Shown here piece after piece: positions 16,165 to 25,451 of a DNA stretch of 64,000 nucleotides. Below the pieces are notes generated by a model, which did not search any database, was not told the DNA's origin, and saw only the letters and a program-made list of their open reading frames with translations. The DNA is taken from NCBI RefSeq assembly GCF_011090185.1, contig NZ_JAAFGS010000004.1, positions 372,001 to 436,000 on the forward strand, read 5' to 3'. This DNA comes from Saccharibacillus alkalitolerans (GTDB taxonomy: Bacteria > Bacillota > Bacilli > Paenibacillales > Paenibacillaceae). Within the stretch, counting starts at the first letter, position 1; every line of letters starts with the position of its first letter. The position numbers and the translations under genes are program-made.

Positions 16165-17799
16165 TCAAGCCGGAGAATGAGGAGATTCCCGCTCGGGACG
16201 CAGCGCCTCTCGGAACTCCTTCGGCGTCCGGCCGGTCTCGGCTTTGAACACGCGGTTGAAATGCCGGATGTTGGAAAAACCGGTCTCGTAGGCGATCGAG
16301 GCGATCTTGTCGTCGGTGTGCAGCAGGCGCTTCGAGGCTTCGCGCACCCGCACGGCGGTCAGAATCTCCACGAACGAGCGGCCGAGGCGGCTTTTGAACA
16401 AGCTGCTCAAATAGGACGCGTTCAGATACACGAGTTCGGCCATGCTCCCCAGCGTGATCGGCTCGGCGTAATGCTCCTCGATATGCCGGACGACTTTGTC
16501 TACCGCATGCAGCCCTCCGCCTTCGTCGCTCCGGCGGATCAGCGACTGCAGCGAACGCAGCAGCCCCGCGCAGTAGGCGGACAGCTCCGTGCGCGAGCTG
16601 ATCGCCAGCGCCCCCTGCAGCGCGCCGCCGATGTCGCGGCCTTCCGGCCAGTCGTCCTGCAGGCCGCGATCCGCGGCCAATCCGTACGCTTCGAGCAGCA
16701 TCCGGCACACCTGCTCGTGAATGATGCCGGGACTTGCCGCGGAGCCGCACAGCTGCTCGATGCCTTCGCGCACCCGCTCGCCCAAATCTTCGCCTCCGCC
16801 TTCGAGCAGCGCCTGCTCCAGGTACCCGCGGTTGGTCAGCGGCGTCTTCGCCGACGACGCTTCCTGACGCGGCGGGTCCTCGTACAGCAGCACCCGGTTG
16901 CCGCCGGACGTCAGCCGGTACAGCAGCGCGATTTTGGCCTCGCCGTAAGACTTCGACACTTCTTCGACGCCGTGCACCCCTCCGCCGATTCCGATCGTAA
17001 TCGTGAGATCCGCGTCGCGTCGAATCTTCGCCGCGACATGCCTGGCCAATCCCGCGATCTCTTCGCGGGACGTCTCCGAGACTTCGGCGTCCAGCAGCAC
17101 CACGACGCTTTCTCCGCGTCTGAACACGAACCCCGCACGGATGCCGGCCAGCGCTTCCTCGATGAACTGGCGGATATAGAGCGAGAACAGCTCCGCCTCC
17201 TGACGCTCGTAGCGGCTGCGTTCCACCGAATCTTTGTCCAGCTCGGCGACCAGGCAGTATATGCCGCGTTCGAACTCGATGCCGGATTCGCGCAGCTCGC
17301 CCGGACGCGCATGCGGCAGTTCGCCGCGGACCAAGCCGTCCAGCAGCCGCTCCCGGTCTTCCGCCGAAATGGCGGCGGGGCGGCCTCCCCGCAGGCGCTC
17401 ACCCGCCTGTTCTTCCTTCTGCCGAAGTTCGCGGTCCACCAGATCCAGCACCCGGTACAACTCTTCCTTGTCGATCGGCTTCAGCAGATAATCCCTTGCT
17501 CCGTAGCGCAGCGAGCTCTGCGCGTAGCGAAAATCGTTGTATCCGCTCAGCACGAAGCAGCGGATATCCGGGTAGCGTTCGCGAATCTTCTCCTGCAGCC
17601 CGATGCCGTCCAGCCTCGGCATCCGAATATCCGTAATGACGAGTTCAGGCTTTAGACGCTCGATCTCTTCCAGCGCTTCGAGCCCGTCCTTCGCTTCCCC
17701 GGCGACTTCCCAAGATGTGCCGGATATTCCGATCAGATGGCGCAGCCCTCTGCGGAAGATCGCTTCATCGTCGACGACCAGCACTTTTCGTTCAGCCAA
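16165..17799 (-). CDS. YesN-type response regulator with AraC-family DNA-binding domain
   Basis: Cytoplasmic transcription activator, 544 residues, partner of the kinase encoded just before it. Receiver domain at residues 5-120 with acidic pair Asp10/Asp11, phospho-acceptor Asp57 in VITDIRMP and Lys107 in LLKPID. The linker of about 300 residues is typical of YesN proteins. Two AraC helix-turn-helix units occupy about 436-540, with the family end pattern IAYETGFSNIRHFNRVFKAETG. Start codon is TTG at 17799, overlapping the kinase stop by eight bases. It probably activates the adjacent uptake operon and perhaps the GH43 gene when the sugar is sensed. Confidence 0.88.
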   Translation of the reverse strand: MAERKVLVVDDEAIFRRGLRHLIGISGTSWEVAGEAKDGLEALEEIERLKPELVITDIRMPRLDGIGLQEKIRERYPDIRCFVLSGYNDFRYAQSSLRYGARDYLLKPIDKEELYRVLDLVDRELRQKEEQAGERLRGGRPAAISAEDRERLLDGLVRGELPHARPGELRESGIEFERGIYCLVAELDKDSVERSRYERQEAELFSLYIRQFIEEALAGIRAGFVFRRGESVVVLLDAEVSETSREEIAGLARHVAAKIRRDADLTITIGIGGGVHGVEEVSKSYGEAKIALLYRLTSGGNRVLLYEDPPRQEASSAKTPLTNRGYLEQALLEGGGEDLGERVREGIEQLCGSAASPGIIHEQVCRMLLEAYGLAADRGLQDDWPEGRDIGGALQGALAISSRTELSAYCAGLLRSLQSLIRRSDEGGGLHAVDKVVRHIEEHYAEPITLGSMAELVYLNASYLSSLFKSRLGRSFVEILTAVRVREASKRLLHTDDKIASIAYETGFSNIRHFNRVFKAETGRTPKEFREALRPERESPHSPA

Positions 17800-19606
17800 T
17801 GCCCTCTCTCCCTTCTCCCTGTTCTTCTTCCCGAATCGCGGGCAGCCGGATCAGCGCGCGGATGCCGCCGCTCGCCGAGTGCTCAAGCGAGACTCCGAAT
17901 CCGCCGCCGTATTTCAACGCCAGCCTGCGGTGCACGTTCACGAGCCCATGTCCGCCGGGTCCTTCCGGCAGCCGTCCCTCCTCCATCTTCGCGTTCTGAC
18001 GCCGCAGCGATTCGTCGTCCATGCCCGGCCCGTTGTCTTCGACGGCAATCACGACGCGCCCGCCGTCCTCCGCGATCGCGATCCGAATCTCGACTTCGCC
18101 GCTTCCGCGCTCCAATCCGTGCACGATGGCGTTCTCGACCACGGGCTGCAGCGTCAGGCGGATCACCGGCTGCTCCATCAGGCCCGGCGCGGCTTCGATG
18201 CGGAACCGCAGCCGTTCCTCGTAGCGGATGCTTTGGATGGCCAGATAACCTCGGATATGCTCGATCTCTTCGCGAACGGTCACTTCGGCTCGTCCGCCGC
18301 CCATGCTGTAGCGGAGCAGAGCGCTCAGATGATTGGTCATGCTGACCACTTCGCGGTTGCCTTCAAGCTCCGCGTACATGCTGATCGACCCCAGCGTGTT
18401 ATAGAGAAAATGCGGATTGATTTGGCTCTGCAGCGACGCGATCTCCGCGTTCTTCTCGCGGATTTCCGTTTCGTACAGCCGATAGGTCAGCGTCCCCAGC
18501 CGGGAAACCATCAGATTGAACGTCCGGCTGAGATGGCCGATCTCGTCTTCCCGTTCGACCGGGATCGAAATGCCGAACTCGCCTTTTTCCACCTGCTTCA
18601 TCGAACGGCGCAGCAGGCTGAGCGGCCGGGTGATCCGCAGCGAATACAGAACGGAAACCAGAATCGACGCGACCAGGCAGGCCAGCCCGACCAGCAGCAT
18701 CTGCCGATTGACCGTCTCGGCGTCCCGCAGCAGCACGCTCAGCGGAACCGCCTGCAGCACCGTCCAGCCCGTCACCGGCGAAGTCACGTAAGTCATCAGC
18801 ACGGAAGCCTTGCCTCCGCCCAGCGTCACGGTACCCGCGCCGCGATAGGCCGCCAAGCTTCCGGTCGAGTCGGGAAAAGTTCCGCTCTCGTAGATCGGAA
18901 TGCCCCGGTCGTCGAGTACCGCCACGGAGCGCTCTCCGTCTCCCGACAGATTGGCGATCCGCTCGCGCAGATCGTTCGAAGGCACGTCAATCTTCAGCAC
19001 GGCAAGCGGACTGCCGCTCTCCAGGCTGCGGATCACGCGCACGGCCGAGAATACGCTGTAGGTCGAACCGTTGTCCGATCGCACCGTATGCGGCCCCGCG
19101 AATACCGCCCGGCCGGAAGAGGCGGATACGTAAAAGGCGCTCAGATCCGGGTCGTATTTTTCGGTAAAGCGCCCGGGGCTGTCCGGCGGTTCGACGTAGG
19201 AACGAACCTTCTCCGCCTGCAGCGTAATTCCGATCGTATCGATCCGGCCGTTGACCCGGATGCGGCGCATGAAGTCCTCCAGCAGCATCCGTTCCTCGTA
19301 CACCGACGTTTCTCCCGCATTTCTCCGCTCCAGATAATCAAGCAGGTCGGGCGTCTGATAAGGCAGCGTCGACAGCAGCGCCAGCTCGTTCATGTAGATA
19401 TCCAGATTGGCGCTGAACTCCCGCACCGCGTCCGCTTGATAAGCCCCGACGTTGCGCTGCATCGACTTGGAATAGCCGATGCCGCTCAGCAGCGAGGAGA
19501 GCAGCAGCGGAACGGCAATCAACACCAGGTTGATCCAGATCAATTTGAACGCGAGCCCCCTGTCCTTCCAATACCGGTCTCTCCAGTAAGCCGCGATGTT
19601 GCGCAT
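17792..19606 (-). CDS. YesM-type sensor histidine kinase
   Basis: Membrane sensor kinase, 604 residues. I prefer ATG 19606, preceded by GGAGGG at seven bases, over the ATG at 19645 inside the upstream gene. Layout: helix near 18-40, large extracellular Cache-like sensor region to about 290, second helix, HAMP linker, then the LytS/YesM-type kinase with phospho-acceptor His399 in SQINPHFLYNTL and an ATPase domain with VVENAIVHGLE and VEDNGPGM. It follows the anchored binding-protein paralogue and precedes the response regulator, with four- to eight-base overlaps or close spacing, so all three form one operon and probably one signalling unit. Confidence 0.88.
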   Translation of the reverse strand: MRNIAAYWRDRYWKDRGLAFKLIWINLVLIAVPLLLSSLLSGIGYSKSMQRNVGAYQADAVREFSANLDIYMNELALLSTLPYQTPDLLDYLERRNAGETSVYEERMLLEDFMRRIRVNGRIDTIGITLQAEKVRSYVEPPDSPGRFTEKYDPDLSAFYVSASSGRAVFAGPHTVRSDNGSTYSVFSAVRVIRSLESGSPLAVLKIDVPSNDLRERIANLSGDGERSVAVLDDRGIPIYESGTFPDSTGSLAAYRGAGTVTLGGGKASVLMTYVTSPVTGWTVLQAVPLSVLLRDAETVNRQMLLVGLACLVASILVSVLYSLRITRPLSLLRRSMKQVEKGEFGISIPVEREDEIGHLSRTFNLMVSRLGTLTYRLYETEIREKNAEIASLQSQINPHFLYNTLGSISMYAELEGNREVVSMTNHLSALLRYSMGGGRAEVTVREEIEHIRGYLAIQSIRYEERLRFRIEAAPGLMEQPVIRLTLQPVVENAIVHGLERGSGEVEIRIAIAEDGGRVVIAVEDNGPGMDDESLRRQNAKMEEGRLPEGPGGHGLVNVHRRLALKYGGGFGVSLEHSASGGIRALIRLPAIREEEQGEGREGIG

Positions 19607-19648
19607 AGTCGATCCCTCCAAATCCGATAAGACGCGGTTGCGCATAGG

Positions 19649-20971
19649 CTATTCTTCCAAAATCCGGTCGATTCTCGGCCCTAACCTCGCCAGCAGGCCG
19701 TCGACCGTCAGGCTGCCCGACCAGAGCCGCTCCAATTCCGCCACCAGCTCGTCGTTCACTCTTCCCTGCTTCGGGTGATCCGGGAAGTAGGCGACGTCGT
19801 CGGCGGCTTCGGCATAATCGCGGCGATGCGGCAGCGCCAGGAATTCCGGCGAATGCGCGGCGGCTTCGTAAGCCGGAATATGTCCCGCCTGCGCCCATAC
19901 GCCGCCGCGGCGCGTCAGCCAATCGGCGAACCGCAGCGCCGCCTGCCGTCTGGCCGGGTCGGCTTCCGCCTGGGCAGGCAGCGCCAGCGTATGCGCGTCG
20001 CCCCATGAGGCCGGCCGGTCGTAAATTTGCGGCAGCGGCATTACGCCGAAGTCGAGACTCTCGGCCTGCTCGAACAGCCCGATCGACCAGACGCCGAGGA
20101 AAAGCGTAGCCGCCTTTCCCTGGGCAAACTGGCTGGTCGCATCGTTGATATCCGGAGGGATCAGCCCTTCCCGATACAGCGAATCGACGTAATCGAGCGA
20201 CCTCTTCGCCGCGGCCGTATTCAGATCGGCGTGCATGCCGTCGGCGCTGTACAGCCTGCCGCCGCCGTCGATCTGGCTGTACAGCGACCACCACAGCCAC
20301 AGCGAATCGATGCGGATATTCGGCACGGCGAGCGGCGCGACGTCTTCCGGCACCTCGGCGCGGATTTTTTCGAGAAAATCGGTAAAACCCCGCTCTCCCG
20401 GCTCGATGCTCACCTTCCCGTTCCGGTACAGCCCCGCCTGCTCGAGCCATTTTTTGTTGTAATAGAGTACTCCGAAGTGAGCGTCCAACGGCACTCCGTA
20501 ATAACTGCCGTCCACTTCGGTTCGGCGCAGGATATTCGGGTTGTAGCCCGTCCAGTCCACGCCCGCCTTCACCGCCTCGTCTTCCCCGATGGGCGACAGA
20601 AATTCCGCCGGCACGTATTGGGCGTATTTCGAGGCATGCACGATGGCGATATCCGGCGCTTCTCCGGTCACGATGGCGGTGGACAGCTTCGCATAATAAT
20701 CGTCCAGCTTGTTGTTGTTCATCCGCACCGTCACGCCGTCGCCGTTCTCCTCGTTGTACCGCGCGACCAGCGCGTTCATGAAGGAACTGTCCCCGCCGCT
20801 GAAAGGTGTCCAGAATTCGATCGTTACAGGTTCTTCCGCGGCAGCCGGCGTTTCGTATCCGCTTTCATTTTCTCCCGTCAACCACCATCCGAGCAGCAGC
20901 ACTCCTCCGGCCAGCACGGGTACCAGCCACAGCGGCGTTCTTTTCCCATACCAAAAATCCGAACGGCGCAT
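19649..20971 (-). CDS. Membrane-anchored sugar-binding protein paralogue, probable co-sensor
   Basis: CUT1-type binding protein, 440 residues, first gene of the binding-protein/kinase/regulator operon. Start ATG 20971 with GAGGAGG nine bases upstream. Unlike its transport paralogue (13857-15179) it has no lipobox Cys: residues 1-12 are basic, 13-31 form one hydrophobic helix (LWLVPVLAGGVLLLGWWL) with no cleavage motif, so it should stay anchored by a signal anchor. The mature part starts IEFWTPFSGGDSSFMNAL and keeps the blocks LDFGVMPLPQIYDRPASWGD and AGHIPAY. It most likely presents bound sugar to the YesM-type kinase, as in three-component systems such as AraP-AraS-AraT of Geobacillus. No permeases are linked to it directly. 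Confidence 0.82.
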   Translation of the reverse strand: MRRSDFWYGKRTPLWLVPVLAGGVLLLGWWLTGENESGYETPAAAEEPVTIEFWTPFSGGDSSFMNALVARYNEENGDGVTVRMNNNKLDDYYAKLSTAIVTGEAPDIAIVHASKYAQYVPAEFLSPIGEDEAVKAGVDWTGYNPNILRRTEVDGSYYGVPLDAHFGVLYYNKKWLEQAGLYRNGKVSIEPGERGFTDFLEKIRAEVPEDVAPLAVPNIRIDSLWLWWSLYSQIDGGGRLYSADGMHADLNTAAAKRSLDYVDSLYREGLIPPDINDATSQFAQGKAATLFLGVWSIGLFEQAESLDFGVMPLPQIYDRPASWGDAHTLALPAQAEADPARRQAALRFADWLTRRGGVWAQAGHIPAYEAAAHSPEFLALPHRRDYAEAADDVAYFPDHPKQGRVNDELVAELERLWSGSLTVDGLLARLGPRIDRILEE

Positions 20972-21219
20972 CCCGCTTCTCCTCCTCGTTTCGGTCCCAT
21001 TCCGCCTTTTCCCCATTGTAAATCCAAAAGGCGCAAAAGCGCCGCTTTCCGGCCTTTTCCCCAAAATACCGTCTATACCTAAAAATATGTCCATTCGATC
21101 GCAAAAGAAAGCCTTTTTCAAAAAATAAGACCGCTCCCTCCAAAGATCCGTCCTGTTCACCGCGCGGCGGCTGCGTTACGTTGTTCGTGTACCTTCATTC
21201 GCCAACACCGCGAGATTTT

Positions 21220-21233
21220 TGTAAGCGCTTATA
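21220..21233 (+). promoter_or_regulatory. Candidate CcpA (cre) site before the GH43 gene
   Basis: TGTAAGCGCTTATA matches the cre consensus at 13 of 14 positions and is nearly palindromic (to 21235). It lies 32 bases before the GH43 start, where bound CcpA would block initiation or early elongation. It also lies between the two divergent transcription units. Confidence 0.7.
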
Positions 21234-21264
21234 CAGGGAAGAAAAATCGAGGGGAGACGGAAAA

Positions 21265-22680
21265 ATGAACCGAACAACGTGGATCAAAGGCGGCCTCGCG
21301 CTCATGCTGCTGGGCACGACGCTGAGCGGAGGGAGTTTCGATTCGGCCCAAGCCGCTTCGACGCAAAAACAGAACGATTTCTACAACGTGATCATGCAGG
21401 ACGGGGCGGACCCGTTCATGTATCGGCATGCCGACGGCTACTATTATTACACCAAAACGACCGGAGGCAACGTCACGCTTTGGAAGTCGAAAACGCTGAC
21501 CGGCGTCGACGCGGGCGAGACCCGGGTGATCGAGACGGGCGGGCAGAATGTCTGGGCGCCGGAGCTGCACCATATCGACGGAGCCTGGTACATCTACTAC
21601 GCGAAGGACGACGGAGACAACGCCAATCACCGGATGTACGTCATGGAGAACCGTTCGCTCGACCCGATGAAAGGCACTTGGACGGACAAGGGACCGATTA
21701 CGGATTCCACCGACCGCTGGGCGATCGACGGCACGGTGCTGAAAGCGCGCGGCGAGCTGTACTTTATCTGGTCGGGCTGGGAAGGCACGGAGAACGTGCA
21801 GCAGATTCTCTACATCGCGCATATGAGCAATCCGTGGACGATCGACTCGCCGAGAGTGGAGATCGCGCGTCCGGAGCATGATTGGGAGACCAACCATACG
21901 CCTTACGTCAACGAAGGCCCGCAGGTGCTCACCAAAGGCAACGACATCAGCGTCGTCTATTCCGCGAGCGGCAGCTGGACCGACGACTACTCGCTGGGCC
22001 TGCTCACGGCGAAGAAAAGCGCCGATCTGCTGGACCCGGCTTCGTGGACCAAAAGGCCGGATCAGGTGTTCAAGACGGGGAACGGCGTATACGGACCCGG
22101 GCACGCCAGCTTTACCAAGTCGCCGGACGGCCGGGAAGACTGGATCGTCTACCATGCGGCCAAGCGGCAGGGTTCCGGCTGGGACCGCGAGGTGCGGGCG
22201 CAGCGCTTCACGTGGAACGCCGACAAGACGCCGAACTTCGGCACTCCGGCGAATCCGAACGCGCCGATCGAGCTGCCGAGCGGCGAGCCGGAGCGCGACC
22301 GCTACGAAGCGGAAGACGGGCGGCTCGCCGGAACGGCGAAAGTCTCGCGGCATCAAGACAGTTCGGGCGGCGCCAAGGTGGGTTATATCGATACCCCGGA
22401 CAGCTACGTGGAAATCGACGTGAACGTGAAAAAGAGCGGAACGTACATCCTCTACGCGCGCACCGGCAACGGCACCGAAGGCGGAGACTGGTCGACGCTG
22501 AAGCTGTCCGTGGACGGCGGCGAGCCGAGCGATTTCTTCGTGACGAATCAAGGCTGGGACAACTGGGGCACCTCGACGCAAAAAATGAGCCTGAGCAAAG
22601 GCAAGCATACGATCCGTTTCGCGAAAGGGAACGGATACGCGGAACTCGACGGGTTCGACTTGTTCCGGATCGGAAAGTAG
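21265..22680 (+). CDS. Secreted glycoside hydrolase family 43 protein with C-terminal carbohydrate-binding module
   Basis: Extracellular enzyme, 471 residues from ATG 21265 (GGGGAGA upstream). Signal peptide residues 1-30 ends AQA-AS. A five-bladed propeller domain (about 35-340) carries the three GH43 acids: Asp49 in GADPFM, Asp155 in WAIDGT and Glu217 in VNEGPQ. A CBM6/35-like jelly roll follows (about 348-471), starting RYEAEDGRLAGTA. It should release arabinose or xylose units or side chains from plant polysaccharide, products then taken up by the neighbouring importer. Divergent from the sensing operon, with a cre site in its leader. Arabinofuranosidase is the likeliest activity, but the subfamily is not resolved. 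Confidence 0.85.
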   Translation: MNRTTWIKGGLALMLLGTTLSGGSFDSAQAASTQKQNDFYNVIMQDGADPFMYRHADGYYYYTKTTGGNVTLWKSKTLTGVDAGETRVIETGGQNVWAPELHHIDGAWYIYYAKDDGDNANHRMYVMENRSLDPMKGTWTDKGPITDSTDRWAIDGTVLKARGELYFIWSGWEGTENVQQILYIAHMSNPWTIDSPRVEIARPEHDWETNHTPYVNEGPQVLTKGNDISVVYSASGSWTDDYSLGLLTAKKSADLLDPASWTKRPDQVFKTGNGVYGPGHASFTKSPDGREDWIVYHAAKRQGSGWDREVRAQRFTWNADKTPNFGTPANPNAPIELPSGEPERDRYEAEDGRLAGTAKVSRHQDSSGGAKVGYIDTPDSYVEIDVNVKKSGTYILYARTGNGTEGGDWSTLKLSVDGGEPSDFFVTNQGWDNWGTSTQKMSLSKGKHTIRFAKGNGYAELDGFDLFRIGK

Positions 22681-22726
22681 GCGCGCGCAGTAAAATCAGT
22701 CGTTTGTCCTTGCGACCCGAATACGC

Positions 22727-22779
22727 GAAACGCCGAAAAGTCCCGGATGCCTGGCGCATTCAGGGCTTTTCGGCGTTTC
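22727..22779 (+). terminator. Hairpin terminator after the GH43 gene
   Basis: Fourteen-bp perfect stem (22727-22740 with 22766-22779) with the A/T-rich end of the stem outermost. There is no separate long T tract, so efficiency is uncertain. Confidence 0.65.
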
Positions 22780-22883
22780 GGCGGAGGCGGATTGCGATGC
22801 GCGAGGCAACTTTCCTTCGCGTTGTTCCGTTTTATTAAAAGAACGAACGTAGGACGGCGGCCCATCGGCCGGGAAGGAGAGGC

Positions 22884-23477
22884 ATGATGGCTATGATTCG
22901 AACCCGATCCGAACGGAATCCCAAGCGGTATGCCGCGGAGGGAAGACGAATCCGCAAAAACGCATCCGCGCTGCTGTACGTACTGATATTGGCGCCGCTT
23001 CTGCTGTCGGCGGGCTGCGGAGGCGGTCCGGGAGGCTCCGGACTGCCGGACGACTTCGGCGGCAAACACTGGCCGACCGGGTACGGCGATGCGGCCGATG
23101 ACGGCCGCGCCGAAATTGCGGGGTGGAGCAGCGGCGGAAAAACGTTCTACGTCTTGGCGGAGCAGGAAGTCTACGGTCCCGACTCCGAGATCTCGATGGC
23201 GCTGTTCAATATAGGAGAAGAAAATGCGTACTACGGCGTCGATTACGGGATCGAGATGAAGACCGGCAGCTCCTGGAGCAGGGTCCCTTTCGGCCGAACG
23301 GTCGCGATCGACGCGATCGGACTCGGCGTGCCTCCGGGCGGCGTCGGGCGGCAGCAGGTCCAGCTGGAAGATTTCCCTCCCGGCATCTACCGTTATGTCA
23401 AGAGTGTCGAGTTCGAAAAAAGCGGAGAAACGAAGACCGTGTACGGCGGGTTTACCGTAAAGCAGGATGGCGAGTAA
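22884..23477 (+). CDS. Lipoprotein with a bacterial immunoglobulin-like domain, unknown role
   Basis: Cell-surface lipoprotein, 197 residues. A long basic N-terminus (about 28 residues) precedes the hydrophobic core and the lipobox LSAGC with Cys45; a shorter start at a later Met is possible, but AAGGAGA sits just before ATG 22884. After a Gly/Pro linker the domain (about 85-195) has the alternating beta pattern of small Ig-like folds, ending VEFEKSGETKTVYGGFTV. This fold (often annotated as a Big-type or YesT-like intracellular proteinase-inhibitor domain) is common in Bacillales lipoproteins of unknown function. It is flanked by terminators and is apparently monocistronic. Confidence 0.65.
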   Translation: MMAMIRTRSERNPKRYAAEGRRIRKNASALLYVLILAPLLLSAGCGGGPGGSGLPDDFGGKHWPTGYGDAADDGRAEIAGWSSGGKTFYVLAEQEVYGPDSEISMALFNIGEENAYYGVDYGIEMKTGSSWSRVPFGRTVAIDAIGLGVPPGGVGRQQVQLEDFPPGIYRYVKSVEFEKSGETKTVYGGFTVKQDGE

Positions 23478-23604
23478 GGGAGCGGGCGAGAAGCCCGTGA
23501 CAATTTCCGCTGCATCTCCTGCCGGCATCGACGATAATACCTCTGTTCGTATCCATTGAACTACCCATCGATCTATCAATCGAAAGCAGGAGGAACGTTC
23601 CGGC

Positions 23605-25233
23605 ATGAAACCGATTTACGAAGTGGCCGCGAGAGCCGGCATCGACGAAGAGCATTTGGAGCTGTACGGCAAGTACAAAGCGAAGCTGAATCCTTCGCTG
23701 ACGGAGGAACACAAAGACCGGCCGGACGGCAAATTGGTGCTCGTCACCGCCGTTAACCCGACGCCGGCCGGCGAAGGCAAGACGCTGACGACGATCGGAC
23801 TGGCTCAGGCGCTGAACGCGCTCGGCACGAAGACCGTCGCCGCGCTGCGCGAGCCGTCGCTCGGCCCGTGCTTCGGCATGAAGGGCGGCGCGACGGGCGG
23901 CGGCAGGGCGCAGATCGTGCCGGCGGAAGACATCAATCTGCATTTTACCGGCGATCTGCACGCCATCTCCTCCGCCCATAATCTGCTGGCCGCGATGATC
24001 GACAACCATGTCTATCACGGCAACGCGCTCCGGCTCGATCCGAAGCGGATCGTCTGGAAACGGGCCGTCGACATGAACGACCGCGGATTGCGCAGCATCG
24101 TGACCGGACTCGGCGCGGGCAACGGACTGCCGCAGGAGAGCGGCTTCCTGATTACTTCCGCTTCCGAAGTCATGGCCGTGCTCTGCTTGAGCGAAAACGC
24201 GGCCGACCTGAAGGAAAGGCTGAAGCGAATCGTCGTCGGCTATACGACCGAAGGCGAAGCCGTCACGGCGGGCGACCTGCACGCCGCCGAAGGTATGGCG
24301 ATTCTGCTCAAGGACGCCGTCAAGCCCAATCTGGTCCAGACACTGGACGGGACGCCGGTCATTGTCCACGGCGGTCCGTTCGCCAATATCGCGCACGGCT
24401 GCAGCAGCGTGATCGGCACGAAGACGGCGCTGAAATTGGGCGACGTCGTCGTGACGGAAGCGGGCTTCGGCGCGGAACTGGGCGCGGAGAAGTTTTTCGA
24501 TATCAAGTGCCGGCAGGCCGGGCTGCAGCCGGATGCGGCGGTGCTGGTCGTCACGGCCAAAGCGCTGAAGTACAACGGCGGCGTGCCGGTCAAGGAACTG
24601 GGCGAGGAGAACCCCGAGGCGCTGAAAGCCGGTCTCGGCAATATGCGGCGGCATCTGCGCAATCTGCGGCGCTTCGGCGTGCCGGTACTGGCGGCGGTGA
24701 ACCGCTTTGCCGCCGACCCCGAGAGCGAGCTGCGGCTGATTTTGGACGCCTGCGCGGAACTCGGCGTCCCGGCCGAGCTGTCGGACGTCTGGGCGGAAGG
24801 CGCGGCCGGCGGCGAGGCGCTGGCCCGCGCCCTGCTGCGCGCGCTCGAGCAGCCTTCCGCGTACAAGCCGCTGTACGGGCTGACGCCGAGCTTGAAAGAC
24901 AAGATCGGAACGATCGTGACGGAACTGTACGGCGGAAGCGGCGTCGATTACTCGCCCGCGGCTTCCAAAGCGCTGGCCGATTTCGAACGGCGGGGCTTCG
25001 GCGGCCTGCCCGTGTGCATGGCGAAGACGCCGTACTCCTTCTCCGATCAAGCTTCGCTGCTCGGCGCGCCGGAAGGCTTCGCCGTCAGCGTATCGCGCGT
25101 ATCGCTGTCGGCGGGGGCCGGGTTCGTCGTCGTCGAAACCGGCAATACGATGACGATGCCCGGGCTGCCGAAAGCGCCGGCCGCTCAGCGGATGACGCTG
25201 GAGGAAGACGGAACGATCGAAGGGCTGCTGTAA
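23605..25233 (+). CDS. fhs: Formate-tetrahydrofolate ligase
   Basis: ATP-dependent enzyme making 10-formyl-tetrahydrofolate from formate and tetrahydrofolate for one-carbon metabolism, cytoplasmic, 542 residues (family members are usually about 555). The P-loop-like segment NPTPAGEGKT (residues 51-60) and the signature blocks REPSLGPCFGMKGGATGGG and VPAEDINLHFTGDLHAI are intact. The C-terminal VVETGNTMTMPGLPK block, also diagnostic, is present. AGGAGG lies 11 bases before ATG 23605, slightly far. Monocistronic, followed by a strong terminator. Confidence 0.96.
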   Translation: MKPIYEVAARAGIDEEHLELYGKYKAKLNPSLTEEHKDRPDGKLVLVTAVNPTPAGEGKTLTTIGLAQALNALGTKTVAALREPSLGPCFGMKGGATGGGRAQIVPAEDINLHFTGDLHAISSAHNLLAAMIDNHVYHGNALRLDPKRIVWKRAVDMNDRGLRSIVTGLGAGNGLPQESGFLITSASEVMAVLCLSENAADLKERLKRIVVGYTTEGEAVTAGDLHAAEGMAILLKDAVKPNLVQTLDGTPVIVHGGPFANIAHGCSSVIGTKTALKLGDVVVTEAGFGAELGAEKFFDIKCRQAGLQPDAAVLVVTAKALKYNGGVPVKELGEENPEALKAGLGNMRRHLRNLRRFGVPVLAAVNRFAADPESELRLILDACAELGVPAELSDVWAEGAAGGEALARALLRALEQPSAYKPLYGLTPSLKDKIGTIVTELYGGSGVDYSPAASKALADFERRGFGGLPVCMAKTPYSFSDQASLLGAPEGFAVSVSRVSLSAGAGFVVVETGNTMTMPGLPKAPAAQRMTLEEDGTIEGLL

Positions 25234-25257
25234 CGAAAAGAGAGCGCCGCAATAAAG

Positions 25258-25295
25258 AAAGGACGGAAACCGGCCGTGCCGGCTCCGTCCTTTTT
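25258..25295 (+). terminator. Terminator of fhs
   Basis: Outer stem aaaggacgga (25258-25267) with tccgtccttt (25284-25293), an inner ccggc/gccgg stem, and a T run to 25295. Confidence 0.9.
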
Positions 25296-25451
25296 GCTGC
25301 CCGCCGCTTTCCCCTCGAAGGCTCAAGGTTACAAAACTGGCACCCCCGGTAACAATCCGCGGGTTGAACGGCGCAGACAGATCCCTGAAAATGGTAAAGG
25401 CATACTTATTGAAAAAAACTTACTTAACGATCGAGACAAGGAGCTGAAAAT

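Noticed and set aside
15955-17655. Long plus-strand open frame through the repeats and opposite the regulator gene
   Set aside because: Antisense to a clear YesN-type gene; the GC-rich third positions of that gene keep the opposite frame open. No ribosome site and no recognisable domain.
17603-19630. 675-codon plus-strand open frame opposite the sensor kinase gene
   Set aside because: Translation is His/Arg/Gln/Pro-rich without domain features; the minus strand encodes an intact YesM-type kinase. An artefact of high GC.
23452-25326. 624-codon minus-strand open frame opposite fhs
   Set aside because: The plus-strand fhs is unambiguous and the antisense product has no family features.
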